A DNA stretch of 64,000 bases from DSOI01 sp041394885 (GTDB lineage Bacteria > Acidobacteriota > Terriglobia > Bryobacterales > Bryobacteraceae), in contig JAWKHI010000023.1 of assembly GCA_041394885.1 (NCBI GenBank), positions 1 to 64,000 of the forward strand. Direction: 5' to 3'. The notes beneath the pieces are model-generated. The model made no database searches. It saw only the letters and a program-made list of their open reading frames with translations, and was not told where the DNA came from. The position numbers and the translations under genes are program-made. This document shows, one piece after another, positions 35,584-46,201 of this stretch (positions within the stretch are counted from its first letter, which is position 1; every line of letters starts with the position of its first letter).

Positions 35584-36215
35584 CACTGGGAAACTGCGAG
35601 ACGCGGCAACATGCAAACCTTCCACATGGTCCAGCACTACGTTACCTCCATCGTCAACGATAACGACGATCACATCACAACCCGCCGCTCCATCTACGGC
35701 TCCACCTATCCCTTCCCGCTCTGTTACACCGATCGCTACATGGAGTCCGACCCCTGGACTTCTCATATCACCCGCAGCCACTCTTCTCTCGGCGGTCCGC
35801 TCATCCTCACGCAGCCCATCACCCAATGGAGCGACCCATGCTCGCCTTCATGAAAAAGGAGCTTGCCATCTACAAGTCCACCCGACTCTCATTCGCGACG
35901 CCAAGATCTACCACCTGACCCCACCCCCCGACGGCTCGTTCAACGACTATTTACAGCGCATCACCAGGAAACAGACCGCCCGGTGATTCGTCTCTTCGCG
36001 AACACCTCGAAGAAGATCTCACCCAGGTTCGCCCCCGCGGACTCACCTCCGCCCGCCTCTACACCGTCCGCTTCGAAGACCATCGGGCCACGCATGTCCT
36101 GTCCGGGTCCGAACTCATGGAAAATGAATCCCGGTGCCGCTCCTCTCCGTCTCGTCCGCCGAGATCGTCTACATCGACCCGGCCCCAGAAGGCGTCAAAC
36201 CGGCCGCTACAATGA
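35584..36215 (+). pseudogene. GH36-like 3' fragment, decayed
   Basis: This fragment corresponds to the last about 210 codons of the gene at 31546-33633. It lacks the whole N-terminal domain and most of the catalytic barrel, and holds at least five small deletions or multi-base changes that break the frame (near 35599, 35837, 35883, 35956 and 36126). The intact reading YVTSIVNDNDDHITTRRSIY is still present early on. It cannot encode an active enzyme. High identity to the intact copy suggests a recent event, or a poorly corrected assembly of the second repeat. Confidence 0.85.
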
Positions 36216-36357
36216 CCAATCGGCTTCGTTCTTACATCGATTCCGCTGCTGGCATGCCGGAACAGCAGACCGACGCAGTGAACAACGCCACGAACACAAA
36301 GTGCCCCACCACGATTCTCCGCACCAGCCCCGACGGTTCGCCCGACGTGAGCGACAA
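35584..36357 (+). repeat. Direct repeat of about 775 bp, right copy
   Basis: This is the second copy of 32997-33774. It contains the decayed end of the GH36-like gene and continues without break into the complete membrane-protein gene, so the join between GH36 end and membrane-protein end seen here was probably the ancestral one. One-base deletions relative to the left copy can be seen, for example in GCGACCC-ATG, CACCC-GACT and TTACAG-CGC. Confidence 0.9.
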
Positions 36358-36993
36358 CGCCACGGCGATCACCTCAATCACAGCCAGCATCGCCGCCATC
36401 GCGAACAACGCCCGAGCCATCCCTGGCGCCTTCAACTGCGCTACCCAGGCCCCGGCGCCCCCTACCGCGAGCACGCAGAAGTAAACGAGGTAAGCCGGAT
36501 TGTCTGACTCCGACATATGCACCATGTTCCCCCACCCCAGCACGAACCCAGTCGCCAGCGCCAATCCGACCCCCGCTTTGTAGGCCCACGCGCCCATCTT
36601 CCGCGCGATCAGCGCATAGGCCAACCCCGTTGCAAAGAACAGGACATACGCGAACACGAATCCCCCAACTCCCCAGTGCCAGTCATCCACAAACTGCGAT
36701 GCCACCAACGGCACCATCCAAAAAGCCAGCGCCCCGAGCGCCACACGCAGCAGCGTCTTTCTCAGTTCTGTCATATGATTCGCGTTCTCCCTCACGATTT
36801 CCATGGACGTTTCGAAAAAAGTCGATAGAACGAGTCCGAACAGTCCGCGCCTGGCATGCTCGTGCTCCCGGCACATGTCGTCGAACGTCTGCGCCATCCC
36901 CTCGCCGAACCGGTCATGGAAAGGCTGCGGATACAACCGTAGCAGCATCGCATACCACCCCCGGTAGCGCCGGCCCGTGGCGTCAGTGGCCAT
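36232..36993 (-). CDS. Membrane protein controlled by the adjacent PadR regulator
   Basis: This is a 253-residue protein. The N-terminal 60 residues (YRGWYAMLLRLYPQPFHDRF, then GEGMAQTFDDMCREH) match the amphipathic leader common to acidobacterial permeases located next to PadR genes. About five membrane helices follow (for example LRVALGALAFWMVPLVAS, GGFVFAYVLFFATGLAYALI, ALFAMAAMLAVIEVIAVAL). There are no ABC-permease or catalytic motifs. It overlaps the PadR gene by 11 bases. A likely role is in envelope stress or drug response, by context only. Its 3' end is copied at 33640-33774. Confidence 0.75.
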   Translation of the reverse strand: MATDATGRRYRGWYAMLLRLYPQPFHDRFGEGMAQTFDDMCREHEHARRGLFGLVLSTFFETSMEIVRENANHMTELRKTLLRVALGALAFWMVPLVASQFVDDWHWGVGGFVFAYVLFFATGLAYALIARKMGAWAYKAGVGLALATGFVLGWGNMVHMSESDNPAYLVYFCVLAVGGAGAWVAQLKAPGMARALFAMAAMLAVIEVIAVALSLTSGEPSGLVRRIVVGHFVFVALFTASVCCSGMPAAESM

Positions 36994-37330
36994 ACGCCGT
37001 ACGTCCTTCCGCCACCGCCACCACGCCGCGATACCGATCCAACTCCGCTGCGAGTGCCGCCCGCCCTGCGCCCGTCAACTCGTAATAGATCCGCCGCGGG
37101 CCGGCCATCTCCGGATCCGCCCGCTTGCCGCTCTCGCGGATCAGCCCCGCCTCCATCATCCGCCCCATCGACCCGTAGAGTGTCCCCGGGCCCATCTTCA
37201 CCTTACCCTCCGAGTCCGCCTCCACCTGCTTCATGATCCCGTATCCGTGCCGCTCCTCCATCGAAAGCGCCAGCAGGATATGCAGCACTGCGGGAGTCAG
37301 CGGAGCCTGTGCCGTGGCCTTCTTCCCCAT
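36983..37330 (-). CDS. PadR family transcriptional regulator
   Basis: This is a 115-residue protein with the PadR winged-helix pattern: LTPAVLHILLALSMEERHGYGIMKQVE, in which RHGYGIM is a hallmark (residues about 27-33), then GPGTLYGSMGRMMEAGLI (recognition helix and wing start) and RRIYYELTGAGRAAL. PadR proteins of this short subgroup repress their own promoter and that of a coupled membrane protein and respond to small molecules. The ATG at 37330 lies only six bases after the -10 box, so the transcript is probably leaderless. A perfect palindrome sits between -35 and -10. The stop lies within the start of the membrane protein gene. Confidence 0.92.
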   Translation of the reverse strand: MGKKATAQAPLTPAVLHILLALSMEERHGYGIMKQVEADSEGKVKMGPGTLYGSMGRMMEAGLIRESGKRADPEMAGPRRIYYELTGAGRAALAAELDRYRGVVAVAEGRTAYGH

Positions 37331-37336
37331 GCCTCG

Positions 37337-37365
37337 ATGCTATATCCGTTACGGATATATGTCAA
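37337..37365 (-). promoter_or_regulatory. PadR promoter with operator palindrome in the spacer
   Basis: On the minus strand the -35 TTGACA (37360-37365) and the -10 TAGCAT (37337-37342) are 17 bases apart. The spacer holds the palindrome TATATCCGT-T-ACGGATATA (37341-37359 on the plus strand, 9-bp arms). Its position between the promoter boxes and ahead of a PadR gene indicates the autoregulatory operator. Confidence 0.8.
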
Positions 37366-37387
37366 GCCCAGTCCGAGGCTCACTCCG

Positions 37388-38329
37388 TCACGATGTGCCG
37401 CGCACGTCGCCGAACTTCTCCCTCGCCGTCCAGTCCTGTGGACCCGCTCCCTTCGTGTAGATCCCGAACGGCCCCACCGCCCACAACTCTCCGTTCACCC
37501 GCACGAAGCGCTCCAGAAACACCCAGCCCTCTTTTCCCACTGCCTTCCAGGTCTTCCCGCCGTCCTCGGTCGCCAGGAGGTCGTTCTCCGCCGTGATCCA
37601 GCCCCGGCCGTCGGCGTCCACCGTCACTGACCGCAGCCAACTCTTCACCCCGCTCTCGATGGCCGTCCACGTCGCGCCCCCATCGCTCGAATGGAGGATT
37701 TGCCCCAGCATCCCCACCGCCCAGCCTTCCCGCGCATCGCGGAAATACACTCCGCTCAAGGACCATTCCGCTGCCGGCGTCCGGATCTCCTCCCACGTCG
37801 TCCCGCCATCGGTAGTCCGCAGGATCGTTCCTGCCCATCCCACCGCCCATCCATGATCGTGGTCCACAAAGTAGATGCTCTCGATCGATTGCGATGTCCC
37901 GGTGCGCTGCGGCGCCCACGTCTTGCCCCCATCGCTCGTGTGCAACATCGTGCCGCCGTATCCGGTCAGCCATCCGGATTCGCCGTGGAAATAGATTTCC
38001 CGGTAGTCGTTCTTTACCGGCACTTCCACTGCGCTCCACGTCTGTCCCCCGTCCTCGGTACGTAGCAGCGTGGCATCGTCGCCCGCGATGAATCCCCGTC
38101 TTGCGTCCAAAAAAGCAACGGCCCGCAATCGGGCCTGTGTCGTTACCGGATATTGTCTCCACGTTTTGCCGAAGTCGCCGCTGGCCAGCACGGACCCCCG
38201 GTCGCACATCATCCAGACGTTCTTCTCCACCGATACCGCGTCCTGGATCCAGCAAGGCGGACCGCCGGCCTCCAAATCCACCGCGGGAAGACTCGTCGCA
38301 AACGCAAAAATAAGAAAAAGTGGCAGCAT
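37388..38329 (-). CDS. YCF48/BNR-repeat beta-propeller protein, secreted
   Basis: This is a 313-residue protein with a signal peptide (MLPLFLIFAFATSLPA). Repeats of the YCF48/BNR type recur about every 40 residues: LLRTEDGGQTWSAVE, MLHTSDGGKTWAPQR, ILRTTDGGTTWEEIR, ILHSSDGGATWTAIE and LLATEDGGKTWKAVG, each with the Asp-box SxDGGxTW. This is the fold of the photosystem II assembly factor YCF48, but in non-phototrophs such proteins are general secreted propellers. No catalytic site is implied. It stands alone, ending 57 bases upstream of the PadR gene start. Confidence 0.85.
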   Translation of the reverse strand: MLPLFLIFAFATSLPAVDLEAGGPPCWIQDAVSVEKNVWMMCDRGSVLASGDFGKTWRQYPVTTQARLRAVAFLDARRGFIAGDDATLLRTEDGGQTWSAVEVPVKNDYREIYFHGESGWLTGYGGTMLHTSDGGKTWAPQRTGTSQSIESIYFVDHDHGWAVGWAGTILRTTDGGTTWEEIRTPAAEWSLSGVYFRDAREGWAVGMLGQILHSSDGGATWTAIESGVKSWLRSVTVDADGRGWITAENDLLATEDGGKTWKAVGKEGWVFLERFVRVNGELWAVGPFGIYTKGAGPQDWTAREKFGDVRGTS

Positions 38330-38406
38330 CTATACCTCCTCGACGCTCGCACACCTGAGTGACCTATTGGGTAGGACGGCTCCGCCGGTTGTTTCGTTTC
38401 ACCTCG

Positions 38407-39642
38407 CTAAAACACCAGCCAACTATAGGCCGCGCCCACCACCGTCATCGACAATCCCCACCCCAGCAGCTGGTTGAACAACCGCCGGCTCTCCTCCCCT
38501 GCCGGCATCGACGCCACGCACAGCGCCCCGATCGTCGAAAGCGGCGACACATCCACCAGATGCCCGCCGATATTCATCGCCGATGCAATCGAAGCCGGAT
38601 CGCCTCCGCCCAGCTTCTCCACCAATCCCGGGATTGTCGGCAAAAACGCCGGCAGCACCACGCCCGACGTACTGCTGTACACCGAGATCGTCCCCGTTAC
38701 GAACGAGATCAACGGAGCAATCGTCTCCGCCGTCGCGTACCGCGCAATGAAGTCGGTGAACAGATCCAGCCCGCTCGTCTTCTCGAGCAAGCCGATCAGC
38801 ACCGTCACCCCACTCACCATCACGATCGTTCCCCACGGCATCCGCCGCAGCGCCTCGCCGTCATCGGCGATCCGCGTCAACGACAGCAACACCGCCGCCG
38901 CGAAGGCCGCCATCCCTACATTCGCCTTCAACACCAGCACCGAACCCACCAGGGCTCCGATCGCCGCTAGCGTCACCAGATGCTTGCGCTCGAAACCCGC
39001 CCCGCTCGCCTCGTTACCGTCCTCCTCGCTGCGTTTGCCGAACAATCGCCACCCGCCGAGCAACAGGAACCCGCCCCCCGCTAGCACCGCGTGCGCGATC
39101 AGATTGTCCATGTACGTCCGCGACTCGAGCCCTGGAAGCCCGATCCGCGTCATCAACCCCGAGACGATAATTCCCGTCGGAGCAAACGGAGACAATGACC
39201 CCGCGTTCGCCCCATTCCCCACCATGATCGCCATCAGAAACGCCGGTATCCGCATCCGCGCCGCCGTCGACATCGCCATCGGAGCCAGCAGCGCCGCCGT
39301 CGCGATATTCCCCGGACCAATCGACGCCAGTCCCGCCGCCAGTACGAAAATCAACACCGCCGCCAGCCCCGCGTTCCCACGGCAACTCCGCACCGCAGCC
39401 CGCGCCACCTTGTCCAGCGTTCCGTTCACCTGAGCCTGCGTGAACAACAGCGTCACCCCCGCCAGCGTCAGAAACAGATCCACCGGAAACCCCGCCGTCA
39501 CCGCCTTCACCGGCATTCCGCCCATGTACACGCCGATGATCCAGGCAAACGCAATCGAGATCAGCCCGACATTCAACCGCGTCGTGCAACTGAGTAAGAC
39601 CGCCACGCCAAGCGCGGCCAAAGAGATGGCGCCGAGATGCAC
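38407..39642 (-). CDS. SLC13/MatC-like anion permease
   Basis: This is a 411-residue protein with about eleven membrane helices. The start (ISLAALGVAVLLSCTTRLNV, GLISIAFAWIIGVYMGG) matches the MatC N-terminal domain of dicarboxylate carriers. Two similar halves show the SLC13/DASS re-entrant motifs, GNGANAGSLSPFAPTGIIV and SSTSGVVLPAFLP, and NIGGHLVDVSPLSTIGAL. It should take up di- or tricarboxylates such as malonate or related acids, probably coupled to cations. Substrate is not known. No regulator is adjacent; the gene stands alone between the YCF48-like gene and a decayed gene. Confidence 0.85.
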   Translation of the reverse strand: MHLGAISLAALGVAVLLSCTTRLNVGLISIAFAWIIGVYMGGMPVKAVTAGFPVDLFLTLAGVTLLFTQAQVNGTLDKVARAAVRSCRGNAGLAAVLIFVLAAGLASIGPGNIATAALLAPMAMSTAARMRIPAFLMAIMVGNGANAGSLSPFAPTGIIVSGLMTRIGLPGLESRTYMDNLIAHAVLAGGGFLLLGGWRLFGKRSEEDGNEASGAGFERKHLVTLAAIGALVGSVLVLKANVGMAAFAAAVLLSLTRIADDGEALRRMPWGTIVMVSGVTVLIGLLEKTSGLDLFTDFIARYATAETIAPLISFVTGTISVYSSTSGVVLPAFLPTIPGLVEKLGGGDPASIASAMNIGGHLVDVSPLSTIGALCVASMPAGEESRRLFNQLLGWGLSMTVVGAAYSWLVF

Positions 39643-39765
39643 GTCTCAGTATACGGGCCCGCGCCGAAGGCGAGGAAAGCAAAAATCGGAAAACGCCTAC
39701 GTCAAGTCCCGGCACTCCGCGGCCCTAATGGCCAAAATCGGCCGTACCCCACCTCCCCGTCGAAA

Positions 39766-40201
39766 TTAGGCACCAGAACATCTCCGTCGTCCTGGACGAA
39801 CTCGGCCTGCCTCGGCGCGCATCCCGCTGTCCTCGACGTCGTTCCCGGCGCAAGACGTACGGATTCGTCCGGGCAATCCGTCTTCGTCGAGCCTCCCCAA
39901 CAGGCAGATCACGATCCGTCCCCGGAACTGCAGCAACTCGCCCAGATTCGACCCCGTCGATCGCGACCACCGGAATCGTGCTCGCGGCAAGGCGGGAGAA
40001 GTCGGCTACGACGTCCTCTGCTCCCTCCCCGCCGGTGAGGAAAGATTGATCGAAGTCAAAACCACCAATGGATCCGCCCGCACACCGTTCACACGCATTG
40101 AGCGCGACACCGCCGCCCGGCCCCTCGAACACTCCCTCCACCTTGCCCCGGAAACCTGGCGAGCCTCATTCCTCCTCGACCCATCCCCGCCGCGGCCCTG
40201 A
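39766..40201 (+). pseudogene. Decayed DUF3883 domain gene
   Basis: In successive frames the stretch gives RHQNISVVLDELGLP near the start, FDPVDRDHRNRARGKAGEVG, and GEERLIEVKTTNGSARTPF, then APETWRASFLLD and a TGA at 40199. These are the marks of DUF3883 (NO VEIN C-terminal), a restriction-endonuclease-like domain; the EVKTTN stretch would hold catalytic residues. At least one frame change separates the first and last parts and no start codon joins them. It is a remnant, perhaps of a defence or nuclease gene. The 3' end faces the DUF1223 gene. Confidence 0.7.
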
Positions 40202-40207
40202 CCTCGG

Positions 40208-40918
40208 TTAGTCCACCCCCAGCGCCCCCGCCGCCACCACAGCGCCATTCCGGTCCGTCACAAACACCACCACCCGCAACCCGCCCCGCCACGTCCCGTC
40301 CGGCTTCCACGCCTCCCGGAACCGTCGCCCCTTCCCCAGCCTCGCCATCTTCCGCACCACGCCGTCATGACGCAGCGTCCGCCCCCCGTTCTCGCCGCGC
40401 TTCACCGCGGTCGCCAATCCATCTTCGGTGATCGCCATCCATGCCTCCCCATCGGCCGCTCCGGGAACCGTGATCGCCAGCTCCGCCCCGTTGCGCACGA
40501 TTTCCACGCGTGCCTTCGGTTTCGCGGCCGCCTCCCGCAGCACCCCTTCCAGACGGCCCCGGTCGCTCCCCACAAACTCCCATCGCCCATCCACAACCAT
40601 TTGCGGCGTATACGGACCCCGTATCTGGAACCGGCGCGCATACTCCTGCTGCCGCTCGCTGAATTGCCGCGATGAGAACGGATCCCGCCACCCCAACTGA
40701 TTCCAGTAATCCACGTGCTCGCTCAGTGCGATCACTTCCACACCCTCCGCCGGCGCCGCCTTCCGGATCGCTGACAACAACGCGTCCGCCGGAGGACAAC
40801 TCGAGCAACCTTCCGAGGTGAACAACTCCACCACCACCGGAGTCTGCGCCGCCGCTCCATCCGCCATCAGCAACGCCGCCGAAGAAAGACTGGCCAGGGA
40901 AAGAAGGTTGTATCTCAT
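40208..40918 (-). CDS. DUF1223 thioredoxin-like secreted protein
   Basis: This is a 236-residue protein starting MRYNLLSLASLSSAALLMAD, a signal peptide. It has the DUF1223 pattern: VVVELFTSEGCSSCPPADALL with the CSSC pair like a thioredoxin active site, LSEHVDYWNQLGWRDPFSS, and YTPQMVVDGRWEFVGSDR. The cis-Pro loop corresponds to the TPQMVV stretch. This family is exported and assumed to be redox-active; the substrate is unknown. A longer in-frame start at 41050 adds a poor sequence and was rejected. It lies 299 bases downstream of the TonB-receptor gene, so a separate promoter is likely. Confidence 0.85.
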   Translation of the reverse strand: MRYNLLSLASLSSAALLMADGAAAQTPVVVELFTSEGCSSCPPADALLSAIRKAAPAEGVEVIALSEHVDYWNQLGWRDPFSSRQFSERQQEYARRFQIRGPYTPQMVVDGRWEFVGSDRGRLEGVLREAAAKPKARVEIVRNGAELAITVPGAADGEAWMAITEDGLATAVKRGENGGRTLRHDGVVRKMARLGKGRRFREAWKPDGTWRGGLRVVVFVTDRNGAVVAAGALGVD

Positions 40919-41217
40919 CCACCCTTCCTTCGCATCCGCCCCCGGTCCGGTTCCGCCCGCCTCGCCGATTCCCCACAACACCGGAAAAAACACGCCGCCA
41001 TCCATCCCGCACAAACCAATCCCCTTACGGCCCGCCGGCTGACCCGCCACACCCCTTCGGCTTTGCCCGCGCCCGTCGCGCCGCGGCTACCCTTCCATCG
41101 GCGATGCGGACGCCGTGGCGCCGCCTGAGCGGACCCACAACGGAAAATAGGAACAGAGCCAATAAGTTATATATTTTTCGATCTCTTACGACGATACGAA
41201 GCCAAAAGCAAACCCGA
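40919..41217. other. Intergenic stretch with AT-rich patch
   Basis: About 300 bases between the TonB-receptor stop and the DUF1223 start. A short AT-rich patch (near 41160-41185) stands out from the GC-rich surroundings and could hold the promoter for the DUF1223 gene, although it is over 200 bases away. No gene or strong hairpin was recognised. Confidence 0.4.
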
Positions 41218-43005
41218 TCACCGCCCGAACACCCGCATCTCGACGCCCACCATCACCGCCCGCCCGGGCATCGCCACACCGAAGATCTCCTGATACACCG
41301 CATCGTTCAAATTCGTCAACTGCACGAACGGGTGCACGCGCCCGCGCACCCGCGCAGCATAGACGTCCACCACTGCGTAGGCGTCCCGGGCGTATCGCTG
41401 CACTGCCCCCACCCTCGCCCGCGCCGCGATGCCGCCCGGCAGCGTGCCCTGCCATCCCGCCACCCCGAGATGCTGCGGGTAGTTGAACGAGTACCGCGAG
41501 AACAGCCCCTGCACCGCGTCCTGCACACCCCGCAGACCCGTGTAGCTGAAGTCGATCACATGCGCCTCCCGCGCCCGGACCCGCGCCGATGCCTCAACGC
41601 CGGTGAACCGCAGCTTCTGGAAATTCGTTGCCCGCCAGATGTCGGCCGGTGACCGCCGTACGAAGTCGATCCCATCCCGCTCCCGCCGCTGGAACACCGC
41701 CGCCTCGGCCCGCACCCGCGATGTCGCATGCCAGTCCAATCCCGCTTCCACGCTCGTCGCCGATTCCGGCCGCAAGTCCGGCGTCCCTTGATTGGCCGGG
41801 TCGTGGTAGTAAAGATCGGTGAACGTCGGCAGCCGGAACGCGCGCGTCACACTCCCGCGGATCTTCAGCGTCGGCGCGATCCACGCCCCCACCGCCGCCG
41901 TCGGCGAGAACTGATGATTGGCGGACCCATACATTTCCTCCCGCGCTCCCAGCGACAACGAGAACCGCTTCAGCGCTCGCATGTCGAACGCCGCGTACGC
42001 GGCCCCGCGCGCTCTCGTATGGTTGCCCAGGTTTGTGCTCGTGATTGCGTCGCGCAGCCCCTCCACGCCCCAATGCAGCCGCGCGTTCCGCGTCACAGGC
42101 TCCCAACGCCGGAACGCCGCCTGGAAGCTCTCCACCGCGTGCCGGTTGGTGAATACCTGCGGGCGGTCCCGGTACAGAACGAAAAGATCGGTGTGCCGCC
42201 GGAAGGTGAAGCTCGCATTGGTGCGCTCATCGAAGCGGTGCCGCAGGGAACTCCACCACGTCTTGGTCCGCTCCCACGAATTGAAGTTGCCGTAAAACTG
42301 CTCCGCGCCGAAAGGCTTGTCCGCGTGTGCCAGCGTGATCCGCGTGTCCCCGGCCCGCGTCCGGAATCCGGTGATCGACGTCAGCGCCAGGTTCCGGTAG
42401 TCGCGGTTCTCGATGAACCCCGTCGAAAAGTCGCGCGCGGCGAACAACTGCTGCGAGAACCCGTTGCGTGTATACGACGCGGCCACCCGTTGTTGATTGG
42501 ACCCGAAACTCCCGATCCCGGTGCGCAGCCGCACCTCGCTGTGCTCGGGATCCCGCGTCACAAAGTGAACCACGCCCCCGATCGCGTCCGATCCATACTG
42601 CGTCGATCCCGACCCCTTCAGGATCTCGATCCGCTCCAGGCTCTCCACCGGCACCGGCACGTCCATGTTGTGATGCCCGCTCTGGACATCGTTCAACCGT
42701 ACGCCATCGAGCAGCACCAGCGTCTGCCCGAACGTCGATCCGCGAATCGAAACATCGGTCTGAATGTTGTTCTGCCCCCGCTGCCGCAAATCCACAGACG
42801 AGTCCCGGTTCAGAAAATCGATCACCGTGTGGGTCAGCACGCGCTGCTCATCGGTCGCCGGAATCGTGCGCACAGCCCGGTCCGCTTCGTCGGTGGCCAC
42901 GGGTTCATAGACGCCGGTCACCACTACCGAATCGGTCCGCGTCACCTGTCCGAAACCAACCCCCGCCCACAGGGCAACCAACGCAAGCCGCAAATAGTTC
43001 CTCAT
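41218..43005 (-). CDS. BtuB-like TonB-dependent receptor
   Basis: This is a 595-residue outer-membrane receptor. A signal peptide (MRNYLRLALVALWAGVGFGQ) leads to a TonB-box-like TDSVVVTG, a plug (about 40-150: VSIRGSTFGQTLVLLDGVRL, GSGSTQYGSDAIGGVVHF) and a 22-strand-size barrel ending with EMRVFGR. It lacks the carboxypeptidase-like N-terminal domain of the giant receptors here and resembles vitamin B12 or siderophore transporters. No cobalamin riboswitch can precede it, because its ATG overlaps the stop of the glycosyltransferase gene by four bases. Substrate unknown. Confidence 0.88.
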   Translation of the reverse strand: MRNYLRLALVALWAGVGFGQVTRTDSVVVTGVYEPVATDEADRAVRTIPATDEQRVLTHTVIDFLNRDSSVDLRQRGQNNIQTDVSIRGSTFGQTLVLLDGVRLNDVQSGHHNMDVPVPVESLERIEILKGSGSTQYGSDAIGGVVHFVTRDPEHSEVRLRTGIGSFGSNQQRVAASYTRNGFSQQLFAARDFSTGFIENRDYRNLALTSITGFRTRAGDTRITLAHADKPFGAEQFYGNFNSWERTKTWWSSLRHRFDERTNASFTFRRHTDLFVLYRDRPQVFTNRHAVESFQAAFRRWEPVTRNARLHWGVEGLRDAITSTNLGNHTRARGAAYAAFDMRALKRFSLSLGAREEMYGSANHQFSPTAAVGAWIAPTLKIRGSVTRAFRLPTFTDLYYHDPANQGTPDLRPESATSVEAGLDWHATSRVRAEAAVFQRRERDGIDFVRRSPADIWRATNFQKLRFTGVEASARVRAREAHVIDFSYTGLRGVQDAVQGLFSRYSFNYPQHLGVAGWQGTLPGGIAARARVGAVQRYARDAYAVVDVYAARVRGRVHPFVQLTNLNDAVYQEIFGVAMPGRAVMVGVEMRVFGR

Positions 43006-44138
43006 ACGATTCGGGCAAACCGCCCATCCCGACCCAGCCGGTACTGCCGCCCCCGCCACCGGATCGAATTCCCAAAGAATCCCGCAATCCAAAACCCGAA
43101 GGTCACCAGATCGGCCACGGGCACCATGTACCAGTATCGCTTGCACAAAGGATCGCGCAGTATCCCACCCGCCACCGCCCATGCCGCTGCCGCCCGCAAT
43201 GTCATCGCCGCCCCCGCCAGCAGCAAGCCTTCCGGAAACGCCGCCACCGCCAGAGCCAGCGCCCATGGCGCCGGGTTCGTAAAGACCTGCCCGACGTACC
43301 CCGCCGGGCGTGACCGCCGCGTCGAACGCGCCCACCGCAATCGATGCTCCGCATTCGCCGCGAAGCTCTCCGTGCCGCTGCCGGCAATGTGATGCTCCAC
43401 GATCGTCGGCGACAATCCCACGCCGGCGCCGTTTGCCGCCGCCAACTGTCCCAGCATGAAATCCTCAGCCAGATAGTCTCTCAACCGCTCCCACCCGCCG
43501 ATTGCCGCAATCGCCTTCTTCCGCGCCACAATCGTAGGCCCTACCGCGAACCGCATCCCTTCGAGCATCCGCGCCACCAGAATCCCCGACAGGAACTCGG
43601 TGTTCATCATCATCGCTTCCAGGCGTGACCAAATCGAATCCCCCGGCACCGCGCGATACGGGCACGTTGTAACGCCCAGCCCTTCATCGGCGAATTCCGC
43701 CGCCATCCGCTCCAGAAAATCCGGCTCCACCCGAATGTCGCTGTCGCACATCGCCAGCAGCCCGTAGCGCGCCGCCGCCGTCATCTGCTCCAGGCTGTAC
43801 ACCTTCGCGTTTGCGTACGGCGGCTCGCCCGTCACGATCAGTCGCGCCGGTATCGCCGGGTACGCCGCCATCAACCGCTTTACCACCGCCACCGCCTCGT
43901 CGCCCGCCTCGCGGACCGCGAACAGGATCTCGAACTCGGCATAGCGCTGCGTGAACACCGCCCGCAGATTCTCTTCGAGCCCCGCGTCCACGCCCGCCAG
44001 CGGCTTCAACACGCTGATTCCGATCGCCGCCCCACTGCTCCCATCCGCCGCTTTTGGAAACCGCCGCGCGGCTACGATCACCAGCACGCAGAAGACCGCG
44101 GACCCGGTGACCAGCGCCGCCAGCACCAGGACCAGCAT
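43002..44138 (-). CDS. GT2/GT21 glycosyltransferase (ceramide glucosyltransferase/HpnI-like)
   Basis: This 378-residue protein has an N-terminal membrane helix and two or three at the C-terminus (about 285-355). The GT-A domain shows SVLKPLAGVDAGLEENLRA, LLAMCDSDIRVEPDFL (the DSD metal site), TTCPYRAVPGDSIWS, YLAEDFMLG (catalytic Asp) and HRLRWARSTRRSRP, matching the (Q/R)xxRW motif. That set identifies the ceramide glucosyltransferase family, in bacteria often HpnI, which adds N-acetylglucosamine to bacteriohopanetetrol. Other hopanoid genes are not in view, so the lipid acceptor is open. Its ATG follows the thrS stop with no gap, and it overlaps the TonB-receptor gene. Confidence 0.82.
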   Translation of the reverse strand: MLVLVLAALVTGSAVFCVLVIVAARRFPKAADGSSGAAIGISVLKPLAGVDAGLEENLRAVFTQRYAEFEILFAVREAGDEAVAVVKRLMAAYPAIPARLIVTGEPPYANAKVYSLEQMTAAARYGLLAMCDSDIRVEPDFLERMAAEFADEGLGVTTCPYRAVPGDSIWSRLEAMMMNTEFLSGILVARMLEGMRFAVGPTIVARKKAIAAIGGWERLRDYLAEDFMLGQLAAANGAGVGLSPTIVEHHIAGSGTESFAANAEHRLRWARSTRRSRPAGYVGQVFTNPAPWALALAVAAFPEGLLLAGAAMTLRAAAAWAVAGGILRDPLCKRYWYMVPVADLVTFGFWIAGFFGNSIRWRGRQYRLGRDGRFARIV

Positions 44139-46079
<1,941 letters not shown>

Positions 46080-46201
46080 AGGGGTGGTTTGAGCGCCTTC
46101 CGCCTCATGCGGAGAGCCGTAGAATCCAGGGTAGCATTTCAGCGCGCAGCCGCCACCGCTCACCGCAGCGCCCGCCGGCGGGAAAGCAAACAGCACCGCC
46201 G

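Noticed and set aside
43006..43100. Possible cobalamin riboswitch before the BtuB-like receptor
   Set aside because: The receptor ATG overlaps the end of the glycosyltransferase gene, so there is no leader.
41728..43392. Plus-strand open frame of 554 codons
   Set aside because: It lies opposite the BtuB-like receptor and the glycosyltransferase and gives an Arg/Pro-rich sequence with no motif.
46080..46201. Possible T-box leader before thrS
   Set aside because: Only 122 bases and no recognisable T-box sequence or terminator pair.
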